Source: Streptomyces sp. NBC_00425 (GTDB lineage: Bacteria > Actinomycetota > Actinomycetes > Streptomycetales > Streptomycetaceae). Taken from it: a stretch of DNA of 64,000 bases. The notes under the pieces were generated by a model that saw only the letters and a list, made by a program, of their open reading frames with translations, was not told where the DNA came from and did no database searches. Below are positions 22,595 through 30,207 of this stretch, in pieces (position 1 is the first letter of the stretch; each line of letters opens with the position of its first letter). The stretch covers positions 4,216,001 to 4,280,000 of the forward strand of contig NZ_CP107928.1 of assembly GCF_036030735.1 (NCBI RefSeq). The letters run 5' to 3'. Position numbers and translations under genes: made by a program.

Positions 22595-23650
22595 CTACAA
22601 CCCGACGCCCACCATCACCGGCTCGTTGACCAGGGTGATCCCGAACGTCTCGCGCACGCCGGCGACGACCTCACGGGCCAGCGCCAGCAGGTCCTCGGTG
22701 GTGGCCGCGCCCCGGTTGGTGAGGGCGAGGGTGTGCTTGGTGGAGATGCGGGCGGGGCCGCTGCCGTACCCCTTGGTGAAGCCCGCCTTGTCGATCAGCC
22801 AGGCCGCGGAGGTCTTGGTGTGCCCCTCGCCGGCCGGGTAGGCGGGCGGCTCCGCGCCGTCGCCCAGCCGCTCCTTCACGCGTGCGTGGAACGCGGCGAA
22901 GCCGGCGTCGGTGAGGATCGGGTTGGTGAAGAACGAACCGGCCGACCAGGTGTCGTGGTCCTCGGCGTCCAGCACCATGCCCTTACCGGCGCGCAGCTTC
23001 AGCACGGTGTCGCGGGCGGCGGCGAGCGGCACCCGGTCGCCCGGTCCGACGCCCAGCGCGCGTGCCGTCTCGGCGTACTTCAGCGGCGCCGACAGCCCGC
23101 CCGCGTCCTCCAGCTCGAAACGGACGCGCAGGACGACGTACCGCTCCGGGTCGGCCTTGAAGCGGCTGTGCCGGTAGGAGAAGGCGCACTCCTCGGCGGT
23201 GAGCGTGACCGTCTCACCCGCCCGGCGGTCGTGGGCGATCACCTCGGTGATCGTGCTGGAGACCTCCTGGCCGTACGCCCCGACGTTCTGGATCGGGGTG
23301 GCGCCCGCCGAGCCGGGGATGCCGGCCAGGCATTCGATGCCGGCCAGGCCGGCCGCCACGGTACGGGCGACGGCGTCGCTCCACACCTCGCCCGCGGCCA
23401 GCTCCAGCCGCGTCCCGGTGAGTTCGCAGCCGCGGGTGGCGAGGCGCAGGGCCGTCCCCTCGAATCCCTTGTCGCCGATGACGAGGTTGGAGCCGCCGCC
23501 GACGATCAGCAGTGGCGTGCCGGCGGCGTCGGCCTCGCGCACGGCGGCGACCACCTCGGCGTCGGTGGTCGCGGTCACCAGCCTGGTGGCGGGGCCGCCC
23601 AGCCGGAAGGTGGTCAGCGGGGCGAGCGGGGCATCGTGGAGTTCCTGCAC
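22595..23650 (-). CDS. murB: UDP-N-acetylenolpyruvoylglucosamine reductase
   Basis: FAD- and NADPH-dependent enzyme that makes UDP-N-acetylmuramate, the second committed step of peptidoglycan precursor synthesis. The GTG at 23650 gives 351 residues. FAD-binding motifs GGGSN (51-55) and GIPGSAGATPIQNVGAYGQEV are clear, the substrate loop SYRHSRFK is present, and the catalytic Ser239 lies in SAGSFFTNP. The C-terminal region has KGYGSGPARISTKH. SYRHSRFK with this C-terminal domain suggests the type I (E. coli-like) enzyme. Downstream of the dehydratase pair, but a terminator in between suggests a separate promoter. Confidence 0.96.
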   Translation of the reverse strand: MQELHDAPLAPLTTFRLGGPATRLVTATTDAEVVAAVREADAAGTPLLIVGGGSNLVIGDKGFEGTALRLATRGCELTGTRLELAAGEVWSDAVARTVAAGLAGIECLAGIPGSAGATPIQNVGAYGQEVSSTITEVIAHDRRAGETVTLTAEECAFSYRHSRFKADPERYVVLRVRFELEDAGGLSAPLKYAETARALGVGPGDRVPLAAARDTVLKLRAGKGMVLDAEDHDTWSAGSFFTNPILTDAGFAAFHARVKERLGDGAEPPAYPAGEGHTKTSAAWLIDKAGFTKGYGSGPARISTKHTLALTNRGAATTEDLLALAREVVAGVRETFGITLVNEPVMVGVGL

Positions 23651-23698
23651 CCGCCCAGCCTACGAGACACCGCCGACAGCCCCGTCCGCCCGTCACAC

Positions 23699-23733
23699 GT
23701 AAGGGGCGCCTCCCCATGGAAGACGCCCCTTAC
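23699..23733 (-). terminator. Intrinsic terminator after the HadB-like gene
   Basis: A perfect 10-bp stem, gtaaggggcg / cgccccttac, with a 15-base loop starts 11 bases beyond the stop of the gene ending at 23744. Confidence 0.8.
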
Positions 23734-23743
23734 CGCTCGCTGC

Positions 23744-24172
23744 TCAGGCCAGTCGGACGACCGCCCGTGACATTCCCAGGACCTTCTGGCCGCCGCTGGT
23801 CACCGTCAGGTCCACCCGCACGGTGTTGTCGTCGAGCTTGGCGGCCACCTTGCCGGTGACCTCGATCACCGCGCCCCGATCGTCGTTCGGGACGACGACG
23901 GGCCTGGTGAAGCGAACGCCGTAGTCCACGAGGGCGCCCGGGTCGCCGGTCCAGTCGGTCACGACGCGGACCGCCTCGGCCATGGTGAACATGCCGTGCG
24001 CGATGACGTCCGGCAGGCCCACCTCCTTGGCGAACTTCTCGTTCCAGTGGATGGGGTTGAAGTCCCCGGAGGCGCCCGCGTACTGCACCAGGGCGGCCCG
24101 GTTCACGGGGAAGGACCGGGCCGGCAGTTCGGTGCCGACCTCGACGTCGTCGTAAGCGATCTTCGTCGTCAT
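23744..24172 (-). CDS. MaoC-type hydratase/dehydratase, HadB-like catalytic subunit
   Basis: Hot-dog-fold protein of 142 residues from the ATG at 24172, preceded by GAGGAA. It has the full hydratase motif GASGDFNPIHWNEKFA with Asp37 and His42, the pair that catalyses water addition or removal in R-specific hydratases and in the mycobacterial (3R)-hydroxyacyl-ACP dehydratase HadB. It lies 7 bases after a second hot-dog gene lacking the histidine, which parallels the HadA-HadB heterodimer. The block rpmG-had-tRNA-secE-nusG has the same contents in Mycobacterium tuberculosis (from memory). Streptomycetes make no mycolic acids, so the acyl substrate is open: fatty acid synthesis or a CoA ester are both possible. 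Confidence 0.85.
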   Translation of the reverse strand: MTTKIAYDDVEVGTELPARSFPVNRAALVQYAGASGDFNPIHWNEKFAKEVGLPDVIAHGMFTMAEAVRVVTDWTGDPGALVDYGVRFTRPVVVPNDDRGAVIEVTGKVAAKLDDNTVRVDLTVTSGGQKVLGMSRAVVRLA

Positions 24173-24179
24173 CGGTTCC

Positions 24180-24650
24180 TCACGCCTCCCCGTCGGTCTG
24201 CGCCGGCTCCGCCGCACGGGCGACCAGCTTGGTCCAAGCGGTCACGACGTGCTCGCCGGTCTCGTCGTGGACCTCGCCGCGGATGTCCAGGATGTCGTTG
24301 CCCGCCATGGACTTGACGGCCTCGATGGTCGAGGTGACCGTCAGCCGGTCGCCGGCGCGCACCGGACGCACATAGGCGAACTTCTGGTCGCCGTGCACCA
24401 CACGGCTGTAGTCGAGGCCCAGCTGGGGGTCCTGGACGACCTGTCCCGCCGCCTTGAAGGTGATCGAGAACACGAAGGTGGGCGGCGCGATCACATCGGC
24501 GTACCCGAGCGCCTTGGCGGCCTCCGGGTCGGTGTACACCGGGTTGTCGTCCCCCACGGCCTCGGCGAACTCGCGGATCTTCTCGCGGCCGACCTCGTAG
24601 GGATCGGTGGGCGGGTAGCTCCGCCCGACGAAGGACTGGTCGAGCGCCAT
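24180..24650 (-). CDS. MaoC N-terminal-like dehydratase subunit, HadA-like (UPF0336 type)
   Basis: 156 residues starting MALDQSFVGRSYPP at the ATG 24650, after an AGGAGG sequence 11 bases upstream. The hot-dog fold is recognisable from AEAVGDDNPVYTDPEAAKALG and APPTFVFSITF, but the catalytic His of the DxNPxH motif is Tyr and the residues around it differ. The protein is therefore predicted to be a structural or substrate-binding partner of the catalytic subunit encoded 7 bases downstream. The pair is probably translated together and forms a heterodimer, as known for HadA with HadB in mycobacteria. The substrate is unknown. Confidence 0.83.
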   Translation of the reverse strand: MALDQSFVGRSYPPTDPYEVGREKIREFAEAVGDDNPVYTDPEAAKALGYADVIAPPTFVFSITFKAAGQVVQDPQLGLDYSRVVHGDQKFAYVRPVRAGDRLTVTSTIEAVKSMAGNDILDIRGEVHDETGEHVVTAWTKLVARAAEPAQTDGEA

Positions 24651-24722
24651 GGGCCTCGGCACCTCCTGGTTCTCTGCGTCGCTGTGCGTCGCTCTACTGA
24701 CCGGTACGGGTCGCTCAACGAC

Positions 24723-24758
24723 GCGAGGCCGCCCCCGATCACTCGGGGACGGCCTCGC
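24723..24758 (-). terminator. Intrinsic terminator after rpmG
   Basis: Nine perfect pairs (gcgaggccg / cggcctcgc), a mismatch, then five more pairs form a hairpin 14 bases after the rpmG stop. It separates rpmG from the dehydratase genes. Confidence 0.8.
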
Positions 24759-24771
24759 ATACGAGCCTGAT

Positions 24772-24936
24772 TTATCGCGTTTCGCGGTGCGCGGTGTGCG
24801 CGTTGCAACGCGGGCAGTGCTTCTTCATCTCCAGTCGGTCCGGGTTGTTACGCCGGTTCTTCTTGGTGATGTAGTTCCGCTCCTTGCACTCCACGCAGGC
24901 CAGCGTGATCTTCGGGCGGACGTCGGTGGCAGCCAC
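24772..24936 (-). CDS. rpmG: 50S ribosomal protein L33, zinc-binding form
   Basis: 54 residues from the GTG at 24936, preceded by AAGGAG at the right distance ([18 protein letters not shown]). Two Cys pairs, CVEC and CPRC, make a zinc ribbon, so this is the zinc-containing (C+) paralogue. Streptomycetes commonly keep a zinc-free L33 elsewhere under Zur control. The C-terminus [10 protein letters not shown] is normal. It stands between tRNA-Met and the dehydratase genes and has its own terminator. Confidence 0.97.
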   Translation of the reverse strand: MAATDVRPKITLACVECKERNYITKKNRRNNPDRLEMKKHCPRCNAHTAHRETR

Positions 24937-25025
24937 GTGAGTGCTCCTTGACGAACGGATGGGACAGATGTACGCATAAAAGAGTAGCCGATCGAAGGAC
25001 CGACCCCACAATCGGCTACTGTCAG

Positions 25026-25098
25026 TAGCGGTGACCGGACTTGAACCGGTGACACAGCGATTATGAGCCGCTTGCTCTACCGACTGAGCTACACCGCT
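25026..25098 (-). tRNA. tRNA-Met (anticodon CAT, elongator type)
   Basis: A 73-base cloverleaf with acceptor AGCGGTG / CACCGCT, anticodon loop CTCATAA and T-arm GGTTCAAGTCC. The first acceptor pair is A-T, and the three consecutive G-C pairs typical of initiator tRNA are absent from the anticodon stem, so it is read as elongator. The 3' CCA is not encoded. Confidence 0.95.
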
Positions 25099-25144
25099 TT
25101 GATGGGATCAGGTCCCGCCTCGCGACGGGAACCTCACCCACCAG

Positions 25145-25217
25145 AGCCCCAATACGGAATCGAACCGTAGACCTTCTCCTTACCATGGAGACGCTCTACC
25201 GACTGAGCTATTGGGGC
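25145..25217 (-). tRNA. tRNA-Thr (anticodon GGT)
   Basis: A 73-base cloverleaf with acceptor GCCCCAA / TTGGGGC, anticodon stem TCTCC / GGAGA, loop ATGGTAA and T-arm GGTTCGATTCC. It is 46 bases upstream of tRNA-Met on the same strand and probably shares its transcript. Confidence 0.97.
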
Positions 25218-25518
25218 GAGCGATGAAGACATTACACGGTCCGCAGCCGTTCACCCAAATCCGTTTCGCGGGGCCTCCCCGGCCCCCTTCCCGGCCCCCT
25301 GCGGAGGCCGTCCGCAGGCCCGTTTCCTCGAGGTCCCGGGGGTCTCCGGAGCCCCTTCGGCACCGCGGACCACACCGGTACGACTATTGCGCTCCTCCCC
25401 GCCCTCACCGAACCTCCGCCCTAGGCTCGTCTCACTCTGCGTGATCATGCGTCCCACCACGACGCCTGTGTCCTCAGCGTCCTCTGCGTCCCGCGCAGTC
25501 CCGAGCCCCTGGAGCCCG
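25218..25518. other. Gap between tRNA-Thr and the amidohydrolase gene
   Basis: About 300 bases, C-rich at first. It must contain promoters for both divergent units, but I could not pick a convincing -35/-10 pair. The amidohydrolase frame is open through part of it without a start supported by a ribosome-binding site. Confidence 0.5.
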
Positions 25519-26784
25519 ATGCCCGACAACCGGCCGCAGCCGCCCCACTCGTGGTCGTCCCCCGGCGCCTCCTCGGGCACACCGGACCCGGCCGCCCTGC
25601 TGTTGTGCGGGGCGCGTCTGACGGACGGCCGCACCGTGGACGTACGGCTGGGCCGCGGGCGGATCGAGGCGGTCGGCACGGCCGGCAGTCTGGCGGCGGG
25701 GCCGATCCCCGGCGGCGCCCGCGTGGACCTCGACGGCTACCTCCTGCTCCCGGCCCCGGCCGAGCCGCACGCGCACGCCGACACCGCGCTCACGGCGGAC
25801 GCCGACGGCCCCGTCTCGTACTCCCCCGAGGACGTCCAGCGCCGCGCCACCGAGGCGGTGCTGCTGCAGCTCGGCCATGGCGCGACCGCGCTGCGCGCCC
25901 ATGTGCACGTGGGGGACGTCCAGGGCCTCGGCGCGCTGGCGGCCGTCCTGCAGGCCCGGCGCTCGCTGCGCGGGCTGGCCGAGCTGACGGCGGTGGCGAT
26001 GCCGCGCGTGCTGACCGGCGCGGCCGGCGCGGAAGGGCTCGCCATCCTGCGGGACGCGGTGAAGATGGGCGCGGCGGTGGTCGGCGGCTGCCCGGACCTG
26101 GACCCCGATCCCGCCGGCTACGTGGAGACCGTGCTCGAGGTCGCCTCCGAACACGGCTGCCCCGTCGACCTGCACACCGACGCCGCCGACCCGGCCCGGC
26201 TCGCGCGCCTCGCCGCGATGGCCGGCGGTCTGCGGCCCGGCGTCGCCCTCAGCCCCTGCGGCGGCCTCGACCGCCTCCCCGCCGAGACGGCCGGCCGCAC
26301 CGCCGACCAACTGGCCGCCGCAGGCGTGACGGTGGTCTGCCTGCCCCAGGGCGGCTGCGGCGCGGTCGAGGACCCGGGCGCAGCGCCCGTACGGCTGTTG
26401 CGCGCGGCCGGGGTGCGGGTGGCGGCCGGCAGCGGCGCGTTGCGGGACGTCTGCAACCCGGTGGGCCGTGGCGATCCCCTCGAGGCGGCCTATCTGCTCG
26501 CCTCGCGCCACGGCCTGCGTCCCGAGGACGCCTACGACGCCGTCAGCACGTCCGCGCGGGCCGCACTGGGCCTGCCCGAGGTCCGTGTGGAGGCCGGCTT
26601 CCCGGCCGACCTCCTCGCCGTCCGCGGCGACCGGCTGGCAGGGGTGCTGTCACTGGCGTACAGCCGGATCGTGATCCACCGGGGGCGCGTGGTGGCTCGC
26701 ACGAGCGCCGTCCGCGAGTACTGCAACTCGGCGGCCGCCGAGGAGCTGGGCCTGCCTCGACAGGGGCGCGGTGGACCGTCCTAG
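25519..26784 (+). CDS. Amidohydrolase, cytosine-deaminase-like
   Basis: TIM-barrel metal-dependent hydrolase. I chose the ATG at 25519 (MPDNRPQPPHSW) because CTGGAG precedes it, giving 421 residues. The frame is open 44 codons further upstream. The N-terminal beta-sandwich part (LLLCGARLTDGRTVDVRLGRGRIEAVG) leads to the HxH metal motif, His84 and His86 in EPHAHADTA. Later motifs are degenerate: DLHTDAAD keeps a histidine, but the usual SDN-type catalytic aspartate region reads GSGALRD. The C-terminal ADLLAVRGDRL returns to the beta-sandwich. Hydrolysis or deamination of a ring compound is the family role, but the changed motif leaves activity doubtful. Confidence 0.8.
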   Translation: MPDNRPQPPHSWSSPGASSGTPDPAALLLCGARLTDGRTVDVRLGRGRIEAVGTAGSLAAGPIPGGARVDLDGYLLLPAPAEPHAHADTALTADADGPVSYSPEDVQRRATEAVLLQLGHGATALRAHVHVGDVQGLGALAAVLQARRSLRGLAELTAVAMPRVLTGAAGAEGLAILRDAVKMGAAVVGGCPDLDPDPAGYVETVLEVASEHGCPVDLHTDAADPARLARLAAMAGGLRPGVALSPCGGLDRLPAETAGRTADQLAAAGVTVVCLPQGGCGAVEDPGAAPVRLLRAAGVRVAAGSGALRDVCNPVGRGDPLEAAYLLASRHGLRPEDAYDAVSTSARAALGLPEVRVEAGFPADLLAVRGDRLAGVLSLAYSRIVIHRGRVVARTSAVREYCNSAAAEELGLPRQGRGGPS

Positions 26785-26892
26785 CGCCACCCTGGGGCGG
26801 CACAGCGCACCCCGGCAGGGCGGGGCTGCGGGGATCGGCCTGTCAGGGTCGTACGGCGGCGGACGGGGGCGCCCGGGCGTACGGTCGGAACC

Positions 26893-27549
26893 ATGCGCAT
26901 TGTCATCGCTGGTGGTCATGGTCAGATCGCGCTGCGGCTCGAGCGGTTGCTCGCCGCGCGCGGGAACGAGGTCGCGGGGATCATCCGCAAGGCCGAACAG
27001 GGCGACGACCTGAGAACGGCCGGCGCCGAACCGGTCGTCCTGGACCTGGAGTCGGCGTCCGTCGAAGAGGTCGCACAGAGTCTGCGGGGCGCGGACGCGG
27101 CGGTCTTCGCGGCGGGCGCCGGCCCGGGCAGCGGGGTGCAGCGCAAGGACAGCGTGGACAAGGGCGCGGCCGTGCTGTTCGCGGACGCGGCGGTCCGGGC
27201 GGGCGTACGGCGCTTCCTGATCGTCTCGTCCATGGGCGCGGACCCGGAGCACCAGGGCGACGAGGTCTTCGACGTCTACCTGCGCGCCAAGGGCGAGGCG
27301 GACGCGTACGTGCGGAGCCTGGACTCCCTCGACTGGACGATCCTGCGCCCGGGCGCGCTCAAGGACGACGCCGGGACCGGCCTGGTCCGCCTGGAGGCGC
27401 GCACGGGCCGCGGCGCCGTCCCGCGAGAGGACGTGGCCGCCGTGCTGGCGGAACTCCTCGAGTCGCCGGCCACGTCGGGCCTCACCCTGGAGCTGATCAG
27501 CGGCTCGACACCGGTGTCGGTCGCCGTGAAGGCGGTGGCGGGGAACTGA
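26893..27549 (+). CDS. NAD(P)-binding atypical SDR, YwnB/NmrA-like
   Basis: 218-residue Rossmann protein with nucleotide motif GGHGQIALRL at 7-16, followed by VAGIIRK, where a basic residue favours NADP. The central DAAVFAAGAG and LIVSSMGA strands and the YLRAKGEADAYVRSLD segment show an atypical short-chain dehydrogenase with a Tyr-type helix but no clear YxxxK active site (YLRAK is the nearest). The family includes NAD(P)H-dependent reductases and NADP sensors. It follows the amidohydrolase by 108 bases on the same strand, and the GGAACC before the ATG is a weak ribosome-binding site. Physiological substrate is unknown. Confidence 0.85.
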   Translation: MRIVIAGGHGQIALRLERLLAARGNEVAGIIRKAEQGDDLRTAGAEPVVLDLESASVEEVAQSLRGADAAVFAAGAGPGSGVQRKDSVDKGAAVLFADAAVRAGVRRFLIVSSMGADPEHQGDEVFDVYLRAKGEADAYVRSLDSLDWTILRPGALKDDAGTGLVRLEARTGRGAVPREDVAAVLAELLESPATSGLTLELISGSTPVSVAVKAVAGN

Positions 27550-27731
27550 GGGCGGCGGCCGGCGCGGGTTGACGGCGGCTGCGGGGCCGGTCCCGGGGCG
27601 CCGGGAGGCCGTTGCGGCGGCGGGAGCCCGACGGATGGGCGCGAGACGTGGTGCCGCCCCCACGTTCGGGGGCGCGCGACGTTGTGCGCCCGCGGGCACG
27701 CACGCCGGCGCACACTCGGGGCGCGGGCGCG

Positions 27732-27953
27732 CTAGAAGAGCGGCAGCTGTCCCGGGAAGTCGGGGACCGCATACCCGTCCAATGACGGCTGGACGGCTCC
27801 CAGTTGCGCCGTCCTCCTCGAGCCCGGGCAGGAGACGAGGTCCCCGCTCTCCCGGGTCCCCGGCGGGTCGTGCCGCGCGAAACGGCCGGCGACGACGGCG
27901 ATCTCGCGACGGCACTCCGGGCAGCTTCTACGGCGGCTGGACAGGCTGGACAT
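27732..27953 (-). CDS. Small Cys-rich conserved hypothetical protein
   Basis: 73 residues with a possible zinc-binding pattern: Cys11 and Cys14 in CPEC, His28 and Cys42 in a CPGS turn. A Pro-rich tail ends PDFPGQLPLF. Codon use is normal for the region. No strong ribosome-binding site precedes the ATG at 27953. I do not recognise a named family. The layout (one CxxC, a spaced His and a Cys) suggests a metal-binding or nucleic-acid-binding mini-protein. It is divergent from the gene at 28052. Confidence 0.55.
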   Translation of the reverse strand: MSSLSSRRRSCPECRREIAVVAGRFARHDPPGTRESGDLVSCPGSRRTAQLGAVQPSLDGYAVPDFPGQLPLF

Positions 27954-28051
27954 GAGGTCAGTGTGCCCCAGTGGGCCACGCGGGTACCCCGTGCCCGGAC
28001 GCGCCCCGCTCGCCGCGCGAAACCGCCGTCACGTCCCTAGCATCCGTACAC

Positions 28052-28348
28052 GTGGCACATACCTTCGAGGAACTCGTGGAGAAGCAGCGTGCGGCCGACG
28101 AGGCACACGCGAGGGTCGAGCAGTTGCGGGACGCGTACGGCGCGCCGACGAACGCTCCCTGGTCGGAGACCCAGACGGACACCTACGAGACGGCCTGGCG
28201 CGCCTGGCGCGACCTCGCCCGCGACGCCCAGACATCGGTGACGGAGTACGCCAAGGACGAGAAGAGGCCCCGCACCGACATCGAGGTGGAGGTGAAGAGG
28301 ACGGCGAAGACGCCCCCGGGGGCGGACGGGACCCCGGAGAACGGCTGA
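28052..28348 (+). CDS. Small charged hypothetical protein, possibly leaderless
   Basis: 98 residues starting at a GTG (VAHTFEELVEKQRAADEAHARV), highly charged and predicted mostly helical, with a Trp-rich middle (SETQTDTYETAWRAWRDLARDAQTS) and a hydrophilic tail. No ribosome-binding site precedes the GTG, but TAGCAT stands 8 bases upstream as a possible -10, so a leaderless mRNA is likely. A longer frame exists from 27971, but it would cover this promoter and has no better start. An intrinsic terminator follows. I do not recognise the family. It may be a small DNA- or protein-binding coiled-coil protein. Confidence 0.65.
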   Translation: MAHTFEELVEKQRAADEAHARVEQLRDAYGAPTNAPWSETQTDTYETAWRAWRDLARDAQTSVTEYAKDEKRPRTDIEVEVKRTAKTPPGADGTPENG

Positions 28349-28378
28349 AGCCCTCGCGGAGCCGGGTCCCGGACACGA

Positions 28379-28422
28379 AGAAACCCCTCCGCTCTGCGTT
28401 TCCGCAGTTCGGAGGGGTTTCT
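28379..28422. terminator. Bidirectional terminator before tRNA-Tyr
   Basis: A perfect 12-bp stem (gaaacccctccg / cggaggggtttc) with an inner ctgcg / cgcag stem and T-rich flanks on both sides. It serves the small plus-strand gene ending at 28348 and the tRNA-Tyr gene on the minus strand. Confidence 0.85.
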
Positions 28423-28431
28423 CTCTCAGCG

Positions 28432-28513
28432 TGGCGGCGCCAGGATTCGAACCTGGGAAGGCTGAGCCGGCAGATTTACAGTCTGCTCCCTTTGGCCGCT
28501 CGGGCACACCGCC
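28432..28513 (-). tRNA. tRNA-Tyr (anticodon GTA)
   Basis: 82-base class II tRNA with acceptor GGCGGTG / CGCCGCC (one G-U pair), anticodon stem GCAGA / TCTGC with loop CTGTAAA, a long variable arm and T-arm GGTTCGAATCC. It is followed by a terminator. No CCA is encoded. Confidence 0.97.
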
Positions 28514-28739
28514 GGGTTTGCCGCCTGTTCGAACCGCTTTTCGGCGGTGCTCCCTGGCAACGACGTAAACGATACCCGATGCGCAGGGGTGCTTCGCCAC
28601 CTGATTCCGCGGCGCCCGGAGGGGGCGGGGTGGCTAGGCTTGTGCGGATGCGGCCCGGGATCACGCCGGGCTCGGCGGTCACCCCCACGTGCGCCGATAC
28701 GCACCCTGACACGCACCCCGATACAAGGAGCCACAGGAC

Positions 28740-29228
28740 ATGGCCGACTCCAGTTTCGACATCGTCTCGAAGGTCGAGCGGCAGGAGGTCGACAACGCCC
28801 TCAACCAGGCCGCCAAGGAGATCTCGCAGCGCTACGACTTCAAGGGCGTGGGCGCCTCGATCTCGTGGTCCGGTGAGAAGATCCTCATGGAGGCGAACTC
28901 CGAGGACCGGGTGAACGCTGTCCTCGACGTCTTCCAGTCCAAGCTGATCAAGCGCGGCATCTCGCTGAAGGCGCTGGACGCGGGCGAGCCGCAGCTCTCC
29001 GGCAAGGAGTACAAGCTCTTCGCGGACATCAAGGAGGGCATCTCCCAGGAGAACGCGAAGAAGGTCGCGAAGCTGATCCGTGACGAGGGCCCCAAGGGCG
29101 TGAAGGCCCAGGTGCAGGGCGAGGAACTGCGGGTCAGCTCCAAGAGCCGCGACGACCTGCAGACCGTCATCACCCTGCTCAAGGGCCAGGACTTCGACTT
29201 CGCACTGCAGTTCGTGAACTACCGGTAG
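28740..29228 (+). CDS. yajQ: YajQ family nucleotide-binding protein
   Basis: 162 residues from the ATG at 28740 after AAGGAG, starting [23 protein letters not shown]. The whole family pattern is present: ISQRYDFKG, the [21 protein letters not shown] segment and the ending [14 protein letters not shown]. YajQ proteins have two ferredoxin-like domains and bind nucleotides. In Xanthomonas a member is a c-di-GMP effector, and others bind RNA. Here it stands alone between tRNA-Tyr and a terminator, so context does not refine the role. Confidence 0.95.
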   Translation: MADSSFDIVSKVERQEVDNALNQAAKEISQRYDFKGVGASISWSGEKILMEANSEDRVNAVLDVFQSKLIKRGISLKALDAGEPQLSGKEYKLFADIKEGISQENAKKVAKLIRDEGPKGVKAQVQGEELRVSSKSRDDLQTVITLLKGQDFDFALQFVNYR

Positions 29229-29242
29229 TCGACGTACGGGCA

Positions 29243-29270
29243 AGGGCGGGCGCCCCTCGGCGTCCGCCCT
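29243..29270. terminator. Bidirectional terminator between yajQ and a GlsB-like gene
   Basis: A 12-bp stem with one G-T pair (agggcgggcgcc / ggcgtccgccct) and a 4-base loop begins 15 bases after the yajQ stop and 26 bases beyond the stop of the convergent gene. Confidence 0.8.
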
Positions 29271-29295
29271 CGCGTTCGGCCGGGTCGCAGCGGAC

Positions 29296-29562
29296 TCAGT
29301 CGCGTGAGTTGCCGAACAGCAGGCGGTAGACGATCAGGAGCACGAGCGATCCGCCGATCGCGGCGGCCCAGGTGGCACCGTCGTAGAAGTCCTTGGCGAC
29401 GGGGTGGTCCAGCCAGCGGGCCGATATCCAGCCGCCGATGAACGCGCCCGCGACACCGATCAGGGTCGTGCCGACGAAGCCGCCCGGGTCGCGCCCGGGC
29501 AGCAGGACCTTGGCGATGACTCCGGCCAACAACCCCAGGATGATCCAGCTGATGATGCTCAT
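29296..29562 (-). CDS. GlsB/YeaQ/YmgE family small membrane protein
   Basis: 88 residues from the ATG at 29562 (MSIISWIILGLLAGVIAKVL). It has three hydrophobic segments, a Gly-rich middle (DPGGFVGTTLIGVAGAFIGGWIS) and a final helix, AAAIGGSLVLLIVYRLLF. These are the hallmarks of the transglycosylase-associated YeaQ/YmgE group, often induced by stress and of unknown biochemical function. An in-frame extension of 57 codons upstream is hydrophilic and unlike the family, so it is rejected. It is followed by a shared terminator with yajQ. Confidence 0.88.
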   Translation of the reverse strand: MSIISWIILGLLAGVIAKVLLPGRDPGGFVGTTLIGVAGAFIGGWISARWLDHPVAKDFYDGATWAAAIGGSLVLLIVYRLLFGNSRD

Positions 29563-29814
29563 GCCCTGAACCTGCCCTTCCGTGCTGTGCCCACCCGTGC
29601 TGTCCGGGCACTGTGATGTCGCTCGCCCCGGACGGGCCGCGCTCTCTCCGGCGCGCCCCGCGTCCTGCGTCGCACGCGGGTTCGTGCCGAACTGATCGGA
29701 ACGACGCATGACGGCGGTCGGCGGTTCCGGCATCGGTGGGCACCGGCAACGCGCCCACCGGCGACGACGAACGGCCTACCCGCGCGGTCAGCGCCGTATG
29801 CGCCGTCAGCTTCG

Positions 29815-30207
29815 TCAGCGCGAGGCGAACGGCCGGTCGGTGGGCACGATTTCGCGGCCCAGCGGGAACAGCGAGACCGGGATCAGCTTGAAGTTCGCGA
29901 TGCCGAACGGGATACCGATGATGGTCAGGCACAGGAGGAAGCCGGTGACGATGTGGCCGATGGCCAGCCACCAGCCGGCGAGCACCAGCCACAGCACGTT
30001 GCCGAGGCAGGAGGGCGCGCCCGCGTCACGCCGCTCGACGGTCGTGTAGCCGAAGGGCCAGAGCGCGAAGACGCCGATGCGGAACGCGGCGACGCCGAAG
30101 GGGATGCCGATCACGGTGATGCAGAGCAGCACGCCTGCGAGCAGGTAACCGAGGAACAGCCAGAAGCCGCTCAGGATCAGCCAGATGACGTTCAGAATGG
30201 TCTTCAC
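29815..30207 (-). CDS. YccF-domain membrane protein
   Basis: 130 residues with two internal copies of the YccF motif, roughly 5-45 and 70-110: [24 protein letters not shown] and [28 protein letters not shown] repeats joined by a polar loop. Four membrane segments are expected. The GTG start at 30207 overlaps the htpX stop by four bases (GTGA), so the two genes are translationally coupled. This suggests a shared membrane-quality or stress role. Biochemical function of the family is not known. Confidence 0.9.
   Translation of the reverse strand: MKTILNVIWLILSGFWLFLGYLLAGVLLCITVIGIPFGVAAFRIGVFALWPFGYTTVERRDAGAPSCLGNVLWLVLAGWWLAIGHIVTGFLLCLTIIGIPFGIANFKLIPVSLFPLGREIVPTDRPFASR

Noticed and set aside
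19790..25217. tRNA genes as integration sites of a genomic island
   Set aside because: Flanking genes are conserved housekeeping genes and no direct repeat of a tRNA 3' end was seen within the window.
25474..26511. 345-codon frame on the minus strand opposite the amidohydrolase
   Set aside because: No ribosome-binding site or family resemblance; the plus-strand gene has recognisable motifs.
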